A stretch of DNA of 30,072 nucleotides from Silene noctiflora. Taxonomy: Eukaryota; Streptophyta; Magnoliopsida; Caryophyllales; Caryophyllaceae. The translations under genes and the position numbers were made by a program. The notes beneath the pieces were generated by a model that worked only from the letters and a program-made list of their open reading frames with translations, did not search any database and had not been told where the DNA came from. Where the stretch lies: contig VHZZ01000788.1 of NCBI GenBank assembly GCA_009801015.1, positions 31,250 through 61,321 of the forward strand, written 5' to 3'. Positions 1 to 9,805 of the stretch are shown here, piece after piece. Position 1 is the first letter of the stretch. Every line of letters begins with the position of its first letter.

Positions 1-624
1 CTTGTCTCTGGATTACCTCAGGTGTTATCCTGGTTTATTTTCTTTATGCCCAGGCTTGTCTGCAGGCTTGTCACTGGTGTCCTCAGGCACGGCCTTGGAC
101 TCGATGACGGTTGAGTGTTTTTCGTAATCACGGGGTGAATCGGGTGTTGAATGAGTCATGATGCGGGGTGCATCAATTGCATGGTCGCATGTGCCATTGT
201 TTGCATTTATCTTTGCTTATGTTGTTTAAGTATATTCTACTCAACCTCGTGGTTGACTGTGTATTCGTGAACACTTGTGATGAACCATTTTTGGGGAGCT
301 GATTTTGACAGGTTTTGAGTTAGCTGTTTCGGGAGCTCATGGGGATGCATGAGGATGTCTTGATTACTTAGTCGATTAGCTCACTTAGTTGGACCTTCAC
401 TTTTAGTTTATGTACTTGATCTATTACCGCTGTAAGTTAAGTTGTAGTTATATCATCAATTGTAATTGACGGAGATATGGTAAGTCTTTAAAGTAAAGTT
501 TTAAATTATTGGTATTTGGATTGCTATACTTTGTTATACACTACCTCTGGAAACCGAGATGGTAGCACTTCAATTTGTTTGGGAATGTCTTTCTAAAGGC
601 TCCTGGATAAATGGGGGTGTTACA
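1..624 (+). mobile_element. 3' part of an LTR (LTR B), + orientation, Ty3/gypsy-like
   Basis: The stretch ends in GGGGGTGTTACA at 613-624, the end expected of an LTR whose mate starts TGTAACACC on the opposite strand. The block at 548-570 (GAAACCGAGATGGTAGCAC) also occurs, reverse-complemented, in the neighbouring LTR at about 733-752, so the two LTR ends are related but diverged. No gene is visible in 1-624. The 5' end lies outside the window. It could be a solo LTR or the 3' LTR of an element extending left. That it is an LTR end is seen in the sequence; the family is inferred. Confidence 0.55.
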
Positions 625-662
625 ATTCATTGGGTTCATTAGTTTTAGGTTTCAAGATCGTC

Positions 663-674
663 GCTCTGATACCA
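663..674 (-). promoter_or_regulatory. Primer binding site (initiator tRNA-Met type) of the minus-strand LTR element
   Basis: On the minus strand this reads TGGTATCAGAGC, the classical plant LTR-retrotransposon primer site complementary to the 3' end of initiator tRNA-Met. It lies 3 nt (AAG) after the LTR end TGTTACA at 678, the expected arrangement for reverse-transcription priming. This fixes the LTR at 678-2024 as a 5' LTR in minus orientation. Only about 50 bp of internal sequence follow (625-677) before LTR B interrupts. Confidence 0.85.
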
Positions 675-677
675 CTT

Positions 678-2024
678 TGTAACACCCCTATACACCAACG
701 TGCCTTACCTAGGCCACCTTAGACATAGAGGTGCTACCATCTCGGTTTCCCGAGGCAATGATAATCAGCAGACAATAAAGAAACGTACTTTAAATAATAA
801 TTTAAGTGATTACAACTGTCTTAACCAAAACCGTCTAATCAAAATACAAAAGATCCAAAGCAAACTACTAAAATCTCAAAACTGCAAACTAGCTACTGAA
901 ACCGACACAGCGGAAGACTTCTAGACTCGTGGTGATTTCCCAGTCATCCCATGCGCTTGCGTAACCACCTGCTCAACAACTGCTCACCATCCTCGCATGG
1001 ATCATCACAGATTACAAACACAAAATCGGGGTCAGTTACTGATAACACAAACCAAACATAGCAACACATCACAAGCCACACCACACCAACTCCACCAACT
1101 CCACCTCCACTCCATATCACTGACTACACACCCAAGGTGTGTAGCCCTGCCAGTCGGGGACCGCAGTCGTTCCCACCTAAGCCCCGCTCATTGCAACGAG
1201 CGAAAACCCAAGTTCATTAATGTGCACACCCCCTCCCGTGGCGGGTTCAACAGAGGGCGAATCAAGGGCGTGAAGCCACTCCCGCAAGTGACTCTACTCA
1301 GCCGAGGACGCACCTCGCAACACACCAGCACCACGCCTCCACCACACCACAGCACACAATCAAGCATCCACATCCATACATACAACAAACATTACAGACA
1401 AGTCAAACATACTATATCAGCAACCGAGTAGGGAAACCTTACCTGTAAGGCAATCACCACGGAGCACAATTACGTTCAGAATCGCTCCTCTACGAATTCT
1501 CCTCCTATACAAGCACATAATCACAATTACTAATAATACTACCAAAACCCCCGATTATCCCCCAAAACCCCCAAATTAGGGTTTAATCAAAGTATACTAA
1601 ATGATATGAAAATGGTACTCAAGACTTACCCACAAGACGACGATCACAACGGCGTAAANAACTCCGAAAACCGACGACACCAACCCTTGGATTTGNTAAC
1701 AACGCGGCGTAGAAACAACACAACTTACGTTCTCTCTTTTGAAGGATTTTTGAGAAAAGATGAAATGGAAAGAAACTGATGGAAAATCTTGTTATATCAT
1801 CTCACGCGTTGTTAACAAAGNCCGACTAACAAAACCCATAAAACGAACTTACTCGATCGAGTAAGTGACTTACTCGATCGAGTGCCCCTTACTCGATCGA
1901 GTGCCACACGTACTTGATCGAGTACCCAACAACCAGACCCTAATTCTAAATCACACTTACTTACTCGACAGTGTAAGCCCTACTCGATATAGTAGCTAAA
2001 GACACATAAAACCGTAGTATTACA
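678..2024 (-). mobile_element. Complete 5' LTR (LTR A) of a Ty3/gypsy-like retrotransposon, minus orientation
   Basis: Read on the minus strand, the unit starts TGTAATACTACGG at 2024 and ends GGGTGTTACA at 678, about 1347 bp, followed by AAG and the tRNA-Met primer site. The first 5 bases beyond the outer end (2025-2029, AACGG) would be the target-site duplication. Near its 5' end are four palindromes of the form ACTCGATCGAGT (1851, 1872, 1891, 1912) and two degenerate copies (1963, 1982). Open frames inside it (for example 997-1431) do not look like real proteins. Three N bases fall inside. The LTR has replaced the upstream part of a gypsy pol lying to its right, so it is a nested insertion. 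Confidence 0.8.
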
Positions 2025-2127
2025 AACGGTGTTGGTGAAAATTTTGTGGTCCAATCACCAAGTAGAGGAGGTTACATGGGAGGCCGAGGAAGCAATGAAG
2101 GAGCGGTATCCTCACCTTTTCGAGTAG
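2025..2127 (+). pseudogene. C-terminal remnant of a Ty3/gypsy Pol polyprotein
   Basis: The frame ending at TAG 2125-2127 translates to a tail containing VKILWSNHQVEE, TWEAEEAM and YPHLFE. This is the typical extreme C-terminus of gypsy (chromovirus-like) Pol, after integrase, in the chromodomain-like tail. Only about 30 residues are present. The rest is cut off at 2024/2025, where the minus-strand LTR A has inserted. Gypsy Pol carries protease, reverse transcriptase, RNase H and integrase; none of these is visible here. The fragment is non-functional as it stands. Recognition rests on the motif pattern and on the polypurine tract and LTR start that follow in the right order. Confidence 0.75.
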
Positions 2128-2383
2128 GTAATCAGTTCGGTTACAAGGTCGTAACCTTGTTTTTAGAGGGGTAGAGCGTGTTGCACAAGTGCAAACTCCT
2201 TTTTATATCCCATCTTCTTAGTGACTTGTTAATAAGTGTAGTTGTTTGTTACCTCGACCTATGCAAGTGGTTAAGTGTCTTGAGTCATAAAGACCTTTCT
2301 TTGGCGCGTAGTCGGGATACGGGTAATAGTATTAGAGTACCTTGTTTGAGTCGGGTGTGAACTTCGGGAACGAAATTCATTTT

Positions 2384-2396
2384 AAGGGGGGAAGAT
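2384..2396 (+). promoter_or_regulatory. Polypurine tract before the 3' LTR
   Basis: The sequence AAGGGGGGAAGA at 2384-2395, with one further T, directly precedes an LTR start (TGTAATACTCC at 2397). A purine-rich primer for plus-strand DNA synthesis at this place is a hallmark of LTR retrotransposons. It confirms that the pol remnant and the following LTR belong to one + strand element, separated by a 3' untranslated stretch of about 255 bp (2128-2383). Confidence 0.8.
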
Positions 2397-3600
2397 TGTA
2401 ATACTCCTGTGTTTCTAAGGGTTCACTCGGCTGAGTACACTGAGTACTCGACCGAGTGGATCTCACTCGGTCGAGTGGGTGACTGAGTGAGACCTGGAAT
2501 TGTGACATCGGACCCTGATTCGAGTCACTCGATCCAGTGGCTGGGGCACTCGACCGAGTGGACTCCACTCAACCGAGTGTCACTGAGCACTCGACCGAGT
2601 GTTGTCGCTGTTCTAATTTTACGCGTGAAAGCAATGTGGACGTTATCTCTTTTGACCTCTTCTTTTTCAGTTTTGACCCCTCATTTCCCCCTACCATCTT
2701 ATCCTAAACCCTCCAAAAATCTCCAAGTAATCCCCTCACCTTATCCTCTTGGATTCTCAACTTACCTTGAAATCCTCAAATCTTGTCCTTGTTCATTTAT
2801 TATCATTTGCAAGCGTAACCTCCTTCTCTTTTTCTTCTTGTCTTAGTTAGTAAACCCTTATTCTTGATGGGTTGTTTTATGGAATTTAATTAGGGTTTGG
2901 ATTAATTAATAAGAGGGTTAATTAGAGAGTTAATTAACATTATTGTTGTTGTAGTATTATGTTGTGATAGTTAGTCATAATTTGTGTAGGAGGAGACTTC
3001 ATTGAGGAGCCCTTCTAGCTTGGTTGGTTGATTTGTGAAGATTATCATGAGGTAGGGATTCCCTACTTAGCTTTGATAGTATGAGTATGAGTGTTTGTTT
3101 ATTTATTAGTTATCGTGAATTGCATAATCCATGTAGTAATTGCATGAAAAAATGAAGATTTGATAATTAGGGTTTCATGGATATTAATGAGGATGTTAAT
3201 TCATGTTGTTAAAGTGAAATTGGTATCATGACATCATTTTATTGCATTACAACATGAATTTGGAAGGTTTGGTAATCAAATGGTTGGTTCTTGTTAAACA
3301 TGTGAAATCTTGTCTTAACATGGTTTATTGTTGTTTGGTAAGTCTTAAGTGCCTTGTTTGCACTTGTTCATTATGATTGTTGGAGATGTTGGAGGGTGGT
3401 GGCAGGTGGTTGGAAGTGGCGGCTAAAGGTGTGGTGGTGATGGTGGTAGGGGAAAAGAGAAGAGAGGGTAAGAGGGGAAAAAGAATTGTAGGTGGCGCTA
3501 TGGTGCGGTGCTTCGTTGGTGGCCGTGGGGCGGGGGTAAGGGATAGATGGTTAATGTGTACAAAGGAAAGAGAGAGTAGGAGGGAGGGGGAAAGAGAAAG
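2397..3600 (+). mobile_element. 3' LTR (LTR C) of the + strand gypsy-like element; 3' boundary uncertain
   Basis: It starts TGTAATACTCC right after the polypurine tract. Seven palindrome-like 12-mers of the ACTCGACCGAGT type lie between 2425 and 2600. Sequence around 2987-3060 (AGGAGGAGA, then TTCCCTACT) has a counterpart in the inner part of LTR A, supporting common ancestry. I do not find the expected GGTGTTACA end, so the LTR is truncated or diverged on the right; 3600 is a rough limit. A G-rich stretch at 3370-3610 (repeated GGTGG and GAGAG) has an open frame of 78 codons that I do not regard as a gene. Confidence 0.6.
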
Positions 3601-3697
3601 TAAATGTATGTAGCATCCTTTTTTATGAAAAACGTCGTCGTTGTAAAATGTTGACGATGTTTCGTGTTCGGGTTATATAAATATAAAAAAATCCCAT

Positions 3698-4134
3698 TTA
3701 TTTTAAGGAAAATTTCTACTTTGGTGCCATGAGATTTAGAGTAATTTCACTTTAGTGCCCTAAGATTTTCATAATTCCACTTTAATGCTCTGAGGTTTGG
3801 ACTATTTCCCACTATGATGACCTAAGTTTTGAATAAAATTTCATTTTGGTGACTGTAATAGTAACTTTTATCTTAATTAATTAAATTTTTAGTAAAATAA
3901 AGTGCAAAATTGAATAGTAAATTACATACAAAATTATAATATTGCAAAAATAGCTAGATTTATTATGTTCAAATTATTATATTTAGTATAAAATACTAAA
4001 AATGTTATGTATAGGTCACTAATACGAAAAGTAGTTCAAATCTCAGATCGCCAAAATAAAATTACGCAAACCTCGGAACATTAAAGTTGAATTAGGTTAG
4101 ATGTCATGGCACAAAGTGGAAATAATTATTTTAA
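3698..4134. mobile_element. MITE-like element (Mutator-type candidate) with 9-bp duplication, upstream of threonine deaminase
   Basis: Two arms face each other: 3707-3850 contains CTACTTTGGTGCCATGAGAT, and the complement of 4012-4125 contains CCACTTTGTGCCATGACAT. Each arm is built of imperfect repeats of about 35 bp around CACTTTRGTGCC. The centre is AT-rich and non-coding. The 9-mer TTATTTTAA stands on both sides (3698-3706 and 4126-4134). A 9-bp target duplication is known for Mutator-like elements. The AT-rich context means chance cannot be excluded. The element itself would be 3707-4125 (419 bp). Confidence 0.6.
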
Positions 4135-4240
4135 TCGATTGATTGATTCGATTCGATTGGGAAAAGATTCAAAAGAAGAAAAAGAAGCATTTGGCCATTG
4201 GCTGACATTCACACAACAACTCCACTAGAACAACATAAAG

Positions 4241-7200
4241 ATGTCATCCTGTCTCCTCCGCCCTCCCGCCGCCGCCACCTCCACGACGCTGAATCCCACG
4301 CGCCATTCAGATATCAAAATCCCTAATCTCTCTCCTCTCCTCCGCCGCACCCGAAACCATTACCGTCCTCTTAGGGTTAATGCCGCCGCCGTCGTATCGC
4401 CGGACATAACTAAGTCGTTGTCGCCATCGCCACCACTCGTCTTACGCCGCGTCTCATCCGATTCGCTTCGGTACGATACCGGTTTCGTTGGCGCCGTCCC
4501 TGACAGGTCGAAGTTAAAAGGTGTAGCTACTGGTGATGATGCTGCTATTTCGGCAATGGAGTATTTGACCAATATACTTTCTTCTAAAGTATACGATGTT
4601 GCGGTTGAGTCGCCTTTGCAGCTCGCTGAGAAGCTTTCTGAAAGGTTGGGCACTTCTGTTTGGCTTAAGAGGGAAGATTTACAGCCGGTATGCTATGTTA
4701 CCAATACTTATACTCGTAATTATCGAAATAACAATGCTTCGTTTCAGGTTCCTGGTCGGATCAATGATTGCCACCTCGAATTTTCACTTTCTATATTGTG
4801 AATTGTTAACAACAAGTGGTGAAAAATGTGAATGTGGAGAGCGCTTCTCTAGTATCCATTTCCATGTGAAAAATGTGAATGTGGTGGTTGCTAGAATGAT
4901 ACTCCGTATGATAATTTTTGTCCATAAAGTTTCGGAATTTTTTTTCCCAAATGAAAATTGTATGTCATTGAAAATGCGGGCGGAATTGATTTCATTTTCA
5001 TAATTTCAATTCTAGATATCAAAATGTTTGAATTCAGTTCCAAATCCAATTCCAAAATTTTCGTTTGTAGATCGTGTGGAATTTGAATCCAATTCCAAAA
5101 TTCTAATTAGGTAATTCAAGAAGTTTGATACTTTAATATTCTGCAAGAAGTATATTTGAATGTTGACAAATGTGTTTAATATTCTTGTTTAATATTCTAG
5201 TCTCTTATAGATGACTATAATCTAGTAGGCGTAGTAGCAATGTAGCATTGAACTTGTTTACAACAAGTGCAACACCAACAAAGCCGTAATCTCAAAATGA
5301 CTAAAAGTACTTAACAATTTACTTTTTTGTTTGATTATGTTTTGATAATCTTACACACATCATATACAGGTCTTTTCTTTCAAGTTACGCGGTGCATATA
5401 ATATGATGGCAAAGCTTTCTCGGGAACAATTGGATAAAGGAGTTATTTGCTCATCAGCTGGAAATCATGCACAGGGGGTAGCTTTATCAGCTAAAAAGCT
5501 TAATTGTAATGCTGTGATTGTGATGCCCGTAACTACACCAGAAATCAAGGTTTATTTTTAGCTTTATGTCATGTAAAGGTTTTTTTTGCTTTTCAAAGGC
5601 ATAATGATTTTCTTCCCTAAGGAATGTAAACTAATTATTGCTTATTTTGCTCAGTGGAAGTCAGTAGAGAGACTTGGTGCAAATGTTGTTCTTATTGGCG
5701 ATTCTTATGATGAAGCACAATCATATGCAAAAAAGCGGGCCCTAGATGAGGGACGTACTTTTGTACCTCCATTTGACCATCCTGATATCATTATGGGTCA
5801 AGGGACGGTAGGGACAGAGATTATAAGCCAGATGAAAGGTCGCCCCTTACATGCAATCTTCGTACCTGTTGGAGGTGGAGGATTGATAGCTGGTATTGCT
5901 GCCTACGTGAAGAGAGTGAAGCCAGAGGTTAGTTTCGAGCTGACTTTTCGTGTTTAGTGTACATATTCCTTATTTGTCACACCTTTCTTTCCTTGTGATC
6001 TTTCTATCGTTTGGCAAAGTGTGTGCGGGTTGTATCATTGTTGTGCATAGTTTGTCTTTAAATTGGTTGACCGAGCTTGAATAGAAATTATCTTCCCCAT
6101 TGCTCGATTCTTTTTCTCCATCTAGCTAGTGATGCACTTTTTAGTTTGATCATAGTACTTTAGTTGCTACTTCATTCATAGTGGCGATTGTAGATTTTTT
6201 GTTCCTTCGATAGTTTAAGGAAGCCTTTGTGCCATGTTTACTCTTCATGAAATCATATGGGTTTTTTTCCCTTCATGTTGTAATGATTTTGCCATTTATT
6301 TATTAGGTCAAAATTATTGGAGTGGAGCCATTTGATGCGAACGCCATGGCTTTGTCTTTGCACCATGGAGAGAGAATTATTTTAGATAAAGTGGGAGGAT
6401 TTGCCGATGGTGTTGCTGTCAAAGTGGTGGGCGAAGAGACATTCCGCATATGCGAGGAATTGGTAGATGGCGTAGTTCTTGTTAACCGTGATGCCATATG
6501 TGCCTCCATTAAGGTGAACATGAATCCCCTCTCTCTCCCTTTTTTTCCTTTTTTTTTTTTGCTTGAAATAGCCATTCGTCTTTATCTGATTTGAAAATAG
6601 ATCCCACATACACATGCTTTCTTCTCCAACGGGCTGACTGAGAACTGTTTTTGGTTAATTTCGTGCTTCTTTGGTTTACGATTCAGGGCCCAACTCATGT
6701 TAGACTTGCCGATTCCTCTTACCACTTGTCTATATCATGGTATCAGGTCTTGGTTTGAAATTTAACGGTTGATATCAGTTTGTCATAAATGTGGTCTATA
6801 CTACCTCAAATTTCAACAGCGATAGCCTTCAAAACTTCTATGACCCGATTGGTATGCAGTTCCATGGCACAAAATTAATATCATGCTCTCTTTGATGCAC
6901 CTAATCATAAAGCTATGTCTTTGTGGAATGTATAGTCGTTTACTTCTATTTGTTGCCACATAATTGTCTTAATGATGATGTCCTTTCAGATGTTTTTTTT
7001 TTTCTATAAGGGACACAAATTTTTGTGTGATGTGGAACAGAAGTGCGACTCACTAGATCTTTTGGCTGACTTGTTATTCTGTGGTAGAAGAATTATTTTT
7101 CTTGTCAGAGGCGCCGTAACTTGTACATTGCTTTACTAGGTCATTTATGTCTTCATGGGTACAGGAAATCCATGTCATTTAGAAATTCAATGTACCCGGG

Positions 7201-9005
7201 CCGTGATGTTGTAACTAGCATTGGGATGCAGTCTGTTTCAAACTTTGCTTTGGCTATGTGATTGGTGACCATATAAGATGCCTTATATTTTAGTATTTCC
7301 TTTGCAGAACATGTTTGAGGAAAAAAGAAGCATACTGGAACCTGCAGGTGCCCTTGCTCTTGCTGGTGCAGAAGCTTATTGCAAATATTATGGTATACAG
7401 GATGAGAATATGGTAGTTATAACGAGTGGCGCAAATATGAATTTCGATAGGCTAAGGTTGGTCACCGAACTAGCGGATGTCGGTCGGCAACGCGAAGCTG
7501 TGCTTGCCACATTTATGGCCGAGAAACCTGGAAGCTTCAAAAAGTTCAGTGAGATGGTATGTCACTGCTAGGTTGATCATTTTGGTTTAATGAAAGTTTT
7601 ACTTTACTGTTCACAAAAATAAAATTGACTGTTTCAGGTGGGGTCAATGAACATAACAGAATTTAAGTATAGAAATAACTCTACAAAAGAAGAGGCGCTG
7701 GTTCTGTACAGGCAAGTACATTTAAACTCAGCTTCCATACCTTGAGGACTAATGCTTCAATTTTTACCACTTCTGTTGTTTTTGCTGTGTACTGGCATTT
7801 GGATTTGGTTGCTTTTAACATCCAATATACTAGCATTGTTATGGTATGTGATACATTATGTTCATATAGCTAGTTGTCTAGTTAATAGTTCATAAGATGA
7901 GAGAGACGCCCCTTCTATGTGGTTCATGTAGACCTTGCACGTCTGATGTTTGGGTCATTAGTTATCAAGTCGATTAGGAGGCAATTAGTATCTCATTTTG
8001 CAAATAGTCACAAGTAATTGTACTTAGTTTAATGTGTAATACAATGGTCACAAGTTCTTAATACATGTAGTGGCTGAGGAATTGGAGTAGTCTCTAAAAT
8101 TCTGTATGGCTATCAGCATGCTTCACCTTCTTCGATCATTGGGGTGAATGCTGGTTTTCTGTGCATTCAGATGTTAATTTGTCAGGGTAGTTGAACTTTT
8201 TAACTTAACATTCAGATGTTAATTTGTCAGGGTAGTTGAACTTTTTAACTTAAATTCTAAAAAATTCTTAGTGAATTATTGACTGCTTTTTGTTTGCAGT
8301 GTTGGCCTTCATACAGCTTCTGAGCTTGAAGCAATGACGGAACGCATGAAATCTGCTAATCTTCGAACTATTAATTTGACGAATAATGATTTGGTTAAAG
8401 ATCATTTACGACATTTGGTAGGTAACTTGCAGTAATTTGAGTTTTATACATTACCTTAGTGCCTCAAGTTTCATTGCAACAAATAATTTGATAAAAAGAA
8501 GTGCAGCAAGTCTTTTTCTTTATCCAGTCTTTCTCTTCGTACTTCTTTTATGTTTTTGTAAGCCACTGGGCACAAAAAGCTATAATGCTATTCTTCTTTT
8601 TAATAAAATCCTGATTATTTCTCACTTTTTACAGATGGGAGGAAGATCAGATTTACAAAACGAGCTTCTTTGTAGATTTACATTTCCAGAACGCCCGGGA
8701 GCATTAATGAATTTCTTGGAAGTATTCAGCCCTCGATGGAATATTAGTTTGTTCCATTATCGTGCACAGGCAAGTTCTTTTTTCTTTTTTATTTAATTTG
8801 CCGTATAAATATGATCTATGGAGCTTCTCATGGCCCTGGCTCTAAATCTCTGGTTTTGTTTCAGGGTGAAACCGGTGCGAATGTATTAGTCGGAATCCAA
8901 GTACCTCCATCAGAGATGGACGAGTTTAGGACGCGTGCAGACAACCTTGGATATGTTTACGCAGTAGAAGATAATAGTGAGGTCTATGAAATATTGATGC
9001 ATTGA
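4241..9005 (+). CDS. OMR1: Threonine deaminase (threonine dehydratase), biosynthetic, plastid
   Basis: Nine exons: 4241-4687, 5370-5549, 5655-5927, 6307-6513, 7308-7556, 7638-7711, 8300-8417, 8635-8769, 8865-9005. They join in frame to 607 residues, close to the roughly 590-600 usual in plants. The enzyme converts L-threonine to 2-oxobutanoate and ammonia, the committed step of isoleucine synthesis in plastids. Residues 1 to about 95 are Ser/Pro/Arg-rich, as in a transit peptide. The PLP-dependent catalytic domain follows: SFKLRGAY contains the PLP lysine (K154), SSAGNHAQG binds substrate, and the glycine loop PVGGGG is at 280-285. Two ACT-like regulatory domains (about 431-500 and 522-595; EKPGSF and ERPGALMNF) bind isoleucine/valine in this family. 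The ATG is the first in frame after the leader. Introns 6 and 8 begin GC, not GT. The regulatory domains argue for the housekeeping enzyme. The Arabidopsis symbol is used by similarity. Confidence 0.95.
8164..8253 (+). repeat. 45-bp tandem duplication inside threonine deaminase intron 6
   Basis: The block CATTCAGATGTTAATTTGTC plus 25 further bases at 8164-8208 is repeated exactly at 8209-8253. It lies about 50 bp before the 3' splice site of exon 7 (8300), so it may include or duplicate the branch-point region. It looks like a recent local duplication. Confidence 0.9.
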
Positions 9006-9154
9006 GCTTTAGTAGCATCCGCCTGGACCTCCTAAGAAACTTTAGGTAGTCAACGGGCATTGCTTAAGGAGTCATAGGGATGGCACATGAAGTGCCACAT
9101 AGATTGGAGGCACAGAAGGGTAGCTTCATCTTGTTGCATTGATGATTTGCATAT

Positions 9155-9180
9155 TCCCTTTCCCTTTCCCTTTCCCTTTT
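9155..9180 (+). repeat. (TTTCCC)n simple repeat in the presumed 3' UTR of threonine deaminase
   Basis: About four TTTCCC units follow one another in the transcript's presumed 3' untranslated region, 150 bp after the stop codon. It is a microsatellite with no evident coding role. Confidence 0.9.
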
Positions 9181-9475
9181 ACTGCATTGCCTATATTTGT
9201 ATCAAATATTTCAGGGGTTTAAGTTCTCAACTTTGTGTCAAGAGTATACATAGTATCGATTTGAAGCCTGATCCCATGGTATTGAAGAAGCCCGCCTGAA
9301 TCCTCTGATTATGCTTAACCGTCATTTCATGAAGGTTTGAAGTGTCACCACATCTGTTTTTGTTGATAACATCTTCTGTATTCGAGATTAGGCCGTCATT
9401 TCATCAAATTTTAGATTTTCATTTTGACGTTTACCTTAGTCGTACTTGTAACACTCTAGGATTATGTCCAACTAG

Positions 9476-9481
9476 AATAAA
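9476..9481 (+). terminator. Candidate poly(A) signal AATAAA for threonine deaminase
   Basis: A canonical AATAAA stands 471 bp after the stop codon (9003-9005) in T-rich sequence. Plant poly(A) signals are loose, so cleavage could also occur earlier. The implied 3' UTR of about 490 bp would be long but possible. Confidence 0.4.
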
Positions 9482-9683
9482 ATTTGGCAGGGAGATACTT
9501 TAGTGTATTCAGTTTTGAATTTCATTTCATGGAGGGTTTGAAAGGTGTATTCAGTTTTCTCATTGGTCTATGGTGTGAAGCTGATAGTTTTCTGTGCTTG
9601 ACTATACTCTTTCACGATTCTTTACCCTCTTTAAATCGTGGTTTTCAAACAATTGATCAAAAGCATGTATGTAAGGGGGCATC

Positions 9684-9760
9684 ATTCAAATTAAAGAGGA
9701 CACTCATCTGGTTGCATGGTTTGTTTCTTTCATGTATTCAAATTAAAGAGGACACTCATC
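9684..9760 (+). repeat. Direct repeat, two copies of about 25 bp, 52 bp apart
   Basis: ATTCAAATTAAAGAGGACAC followed by TCATC occurs at 9684-9708 and again at 9736-9760, downstream of the threonine deaminase gene. It is non-coding. It may be a small tandem duplication of about 52 bp whose spacer has diverged. Confidence 0.8.
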
Positions 9761-9805
9761 ACGATCTGAGTTGTACTGGTTATGATACAAGCACATGTTT
9801 CAGAT

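Noticed and set aside
997..1431. Open frame of 144 codons (+) inside LTR A
   Set aside because: His/Thr/Gln-rich low-complexity translation, no domain, and the whole stretch is explained as LTR sequence.
1846..1930. Regular short repeats that could suggest a CRISPR-like array
   Set aside because: Repeat is only 12 bp and palindromic, spacers are 7-9 bp, and the genome is plant; this is an LTR regulatory array.
2487..2846. Open frame of 119 codons (+) starting in the palindrome array
   Set aside because: It lies within LTR C, directly after the polypurine tract and LTR start, and its translation resembles no protein I know.
3377..3613. Gly/Arg-rich 78-codon frame
   Set aside because: Produced by G-rich simple repeats; no family features and no gene context.
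4241..9005. Herbivory-type second threonine deaminase paralogue
   Set aside because: Nothing in the sequence points to the Solanaceae defence form; both regulatory domains and a transit-like leader are kept, fitting the housekeeping enzyme.
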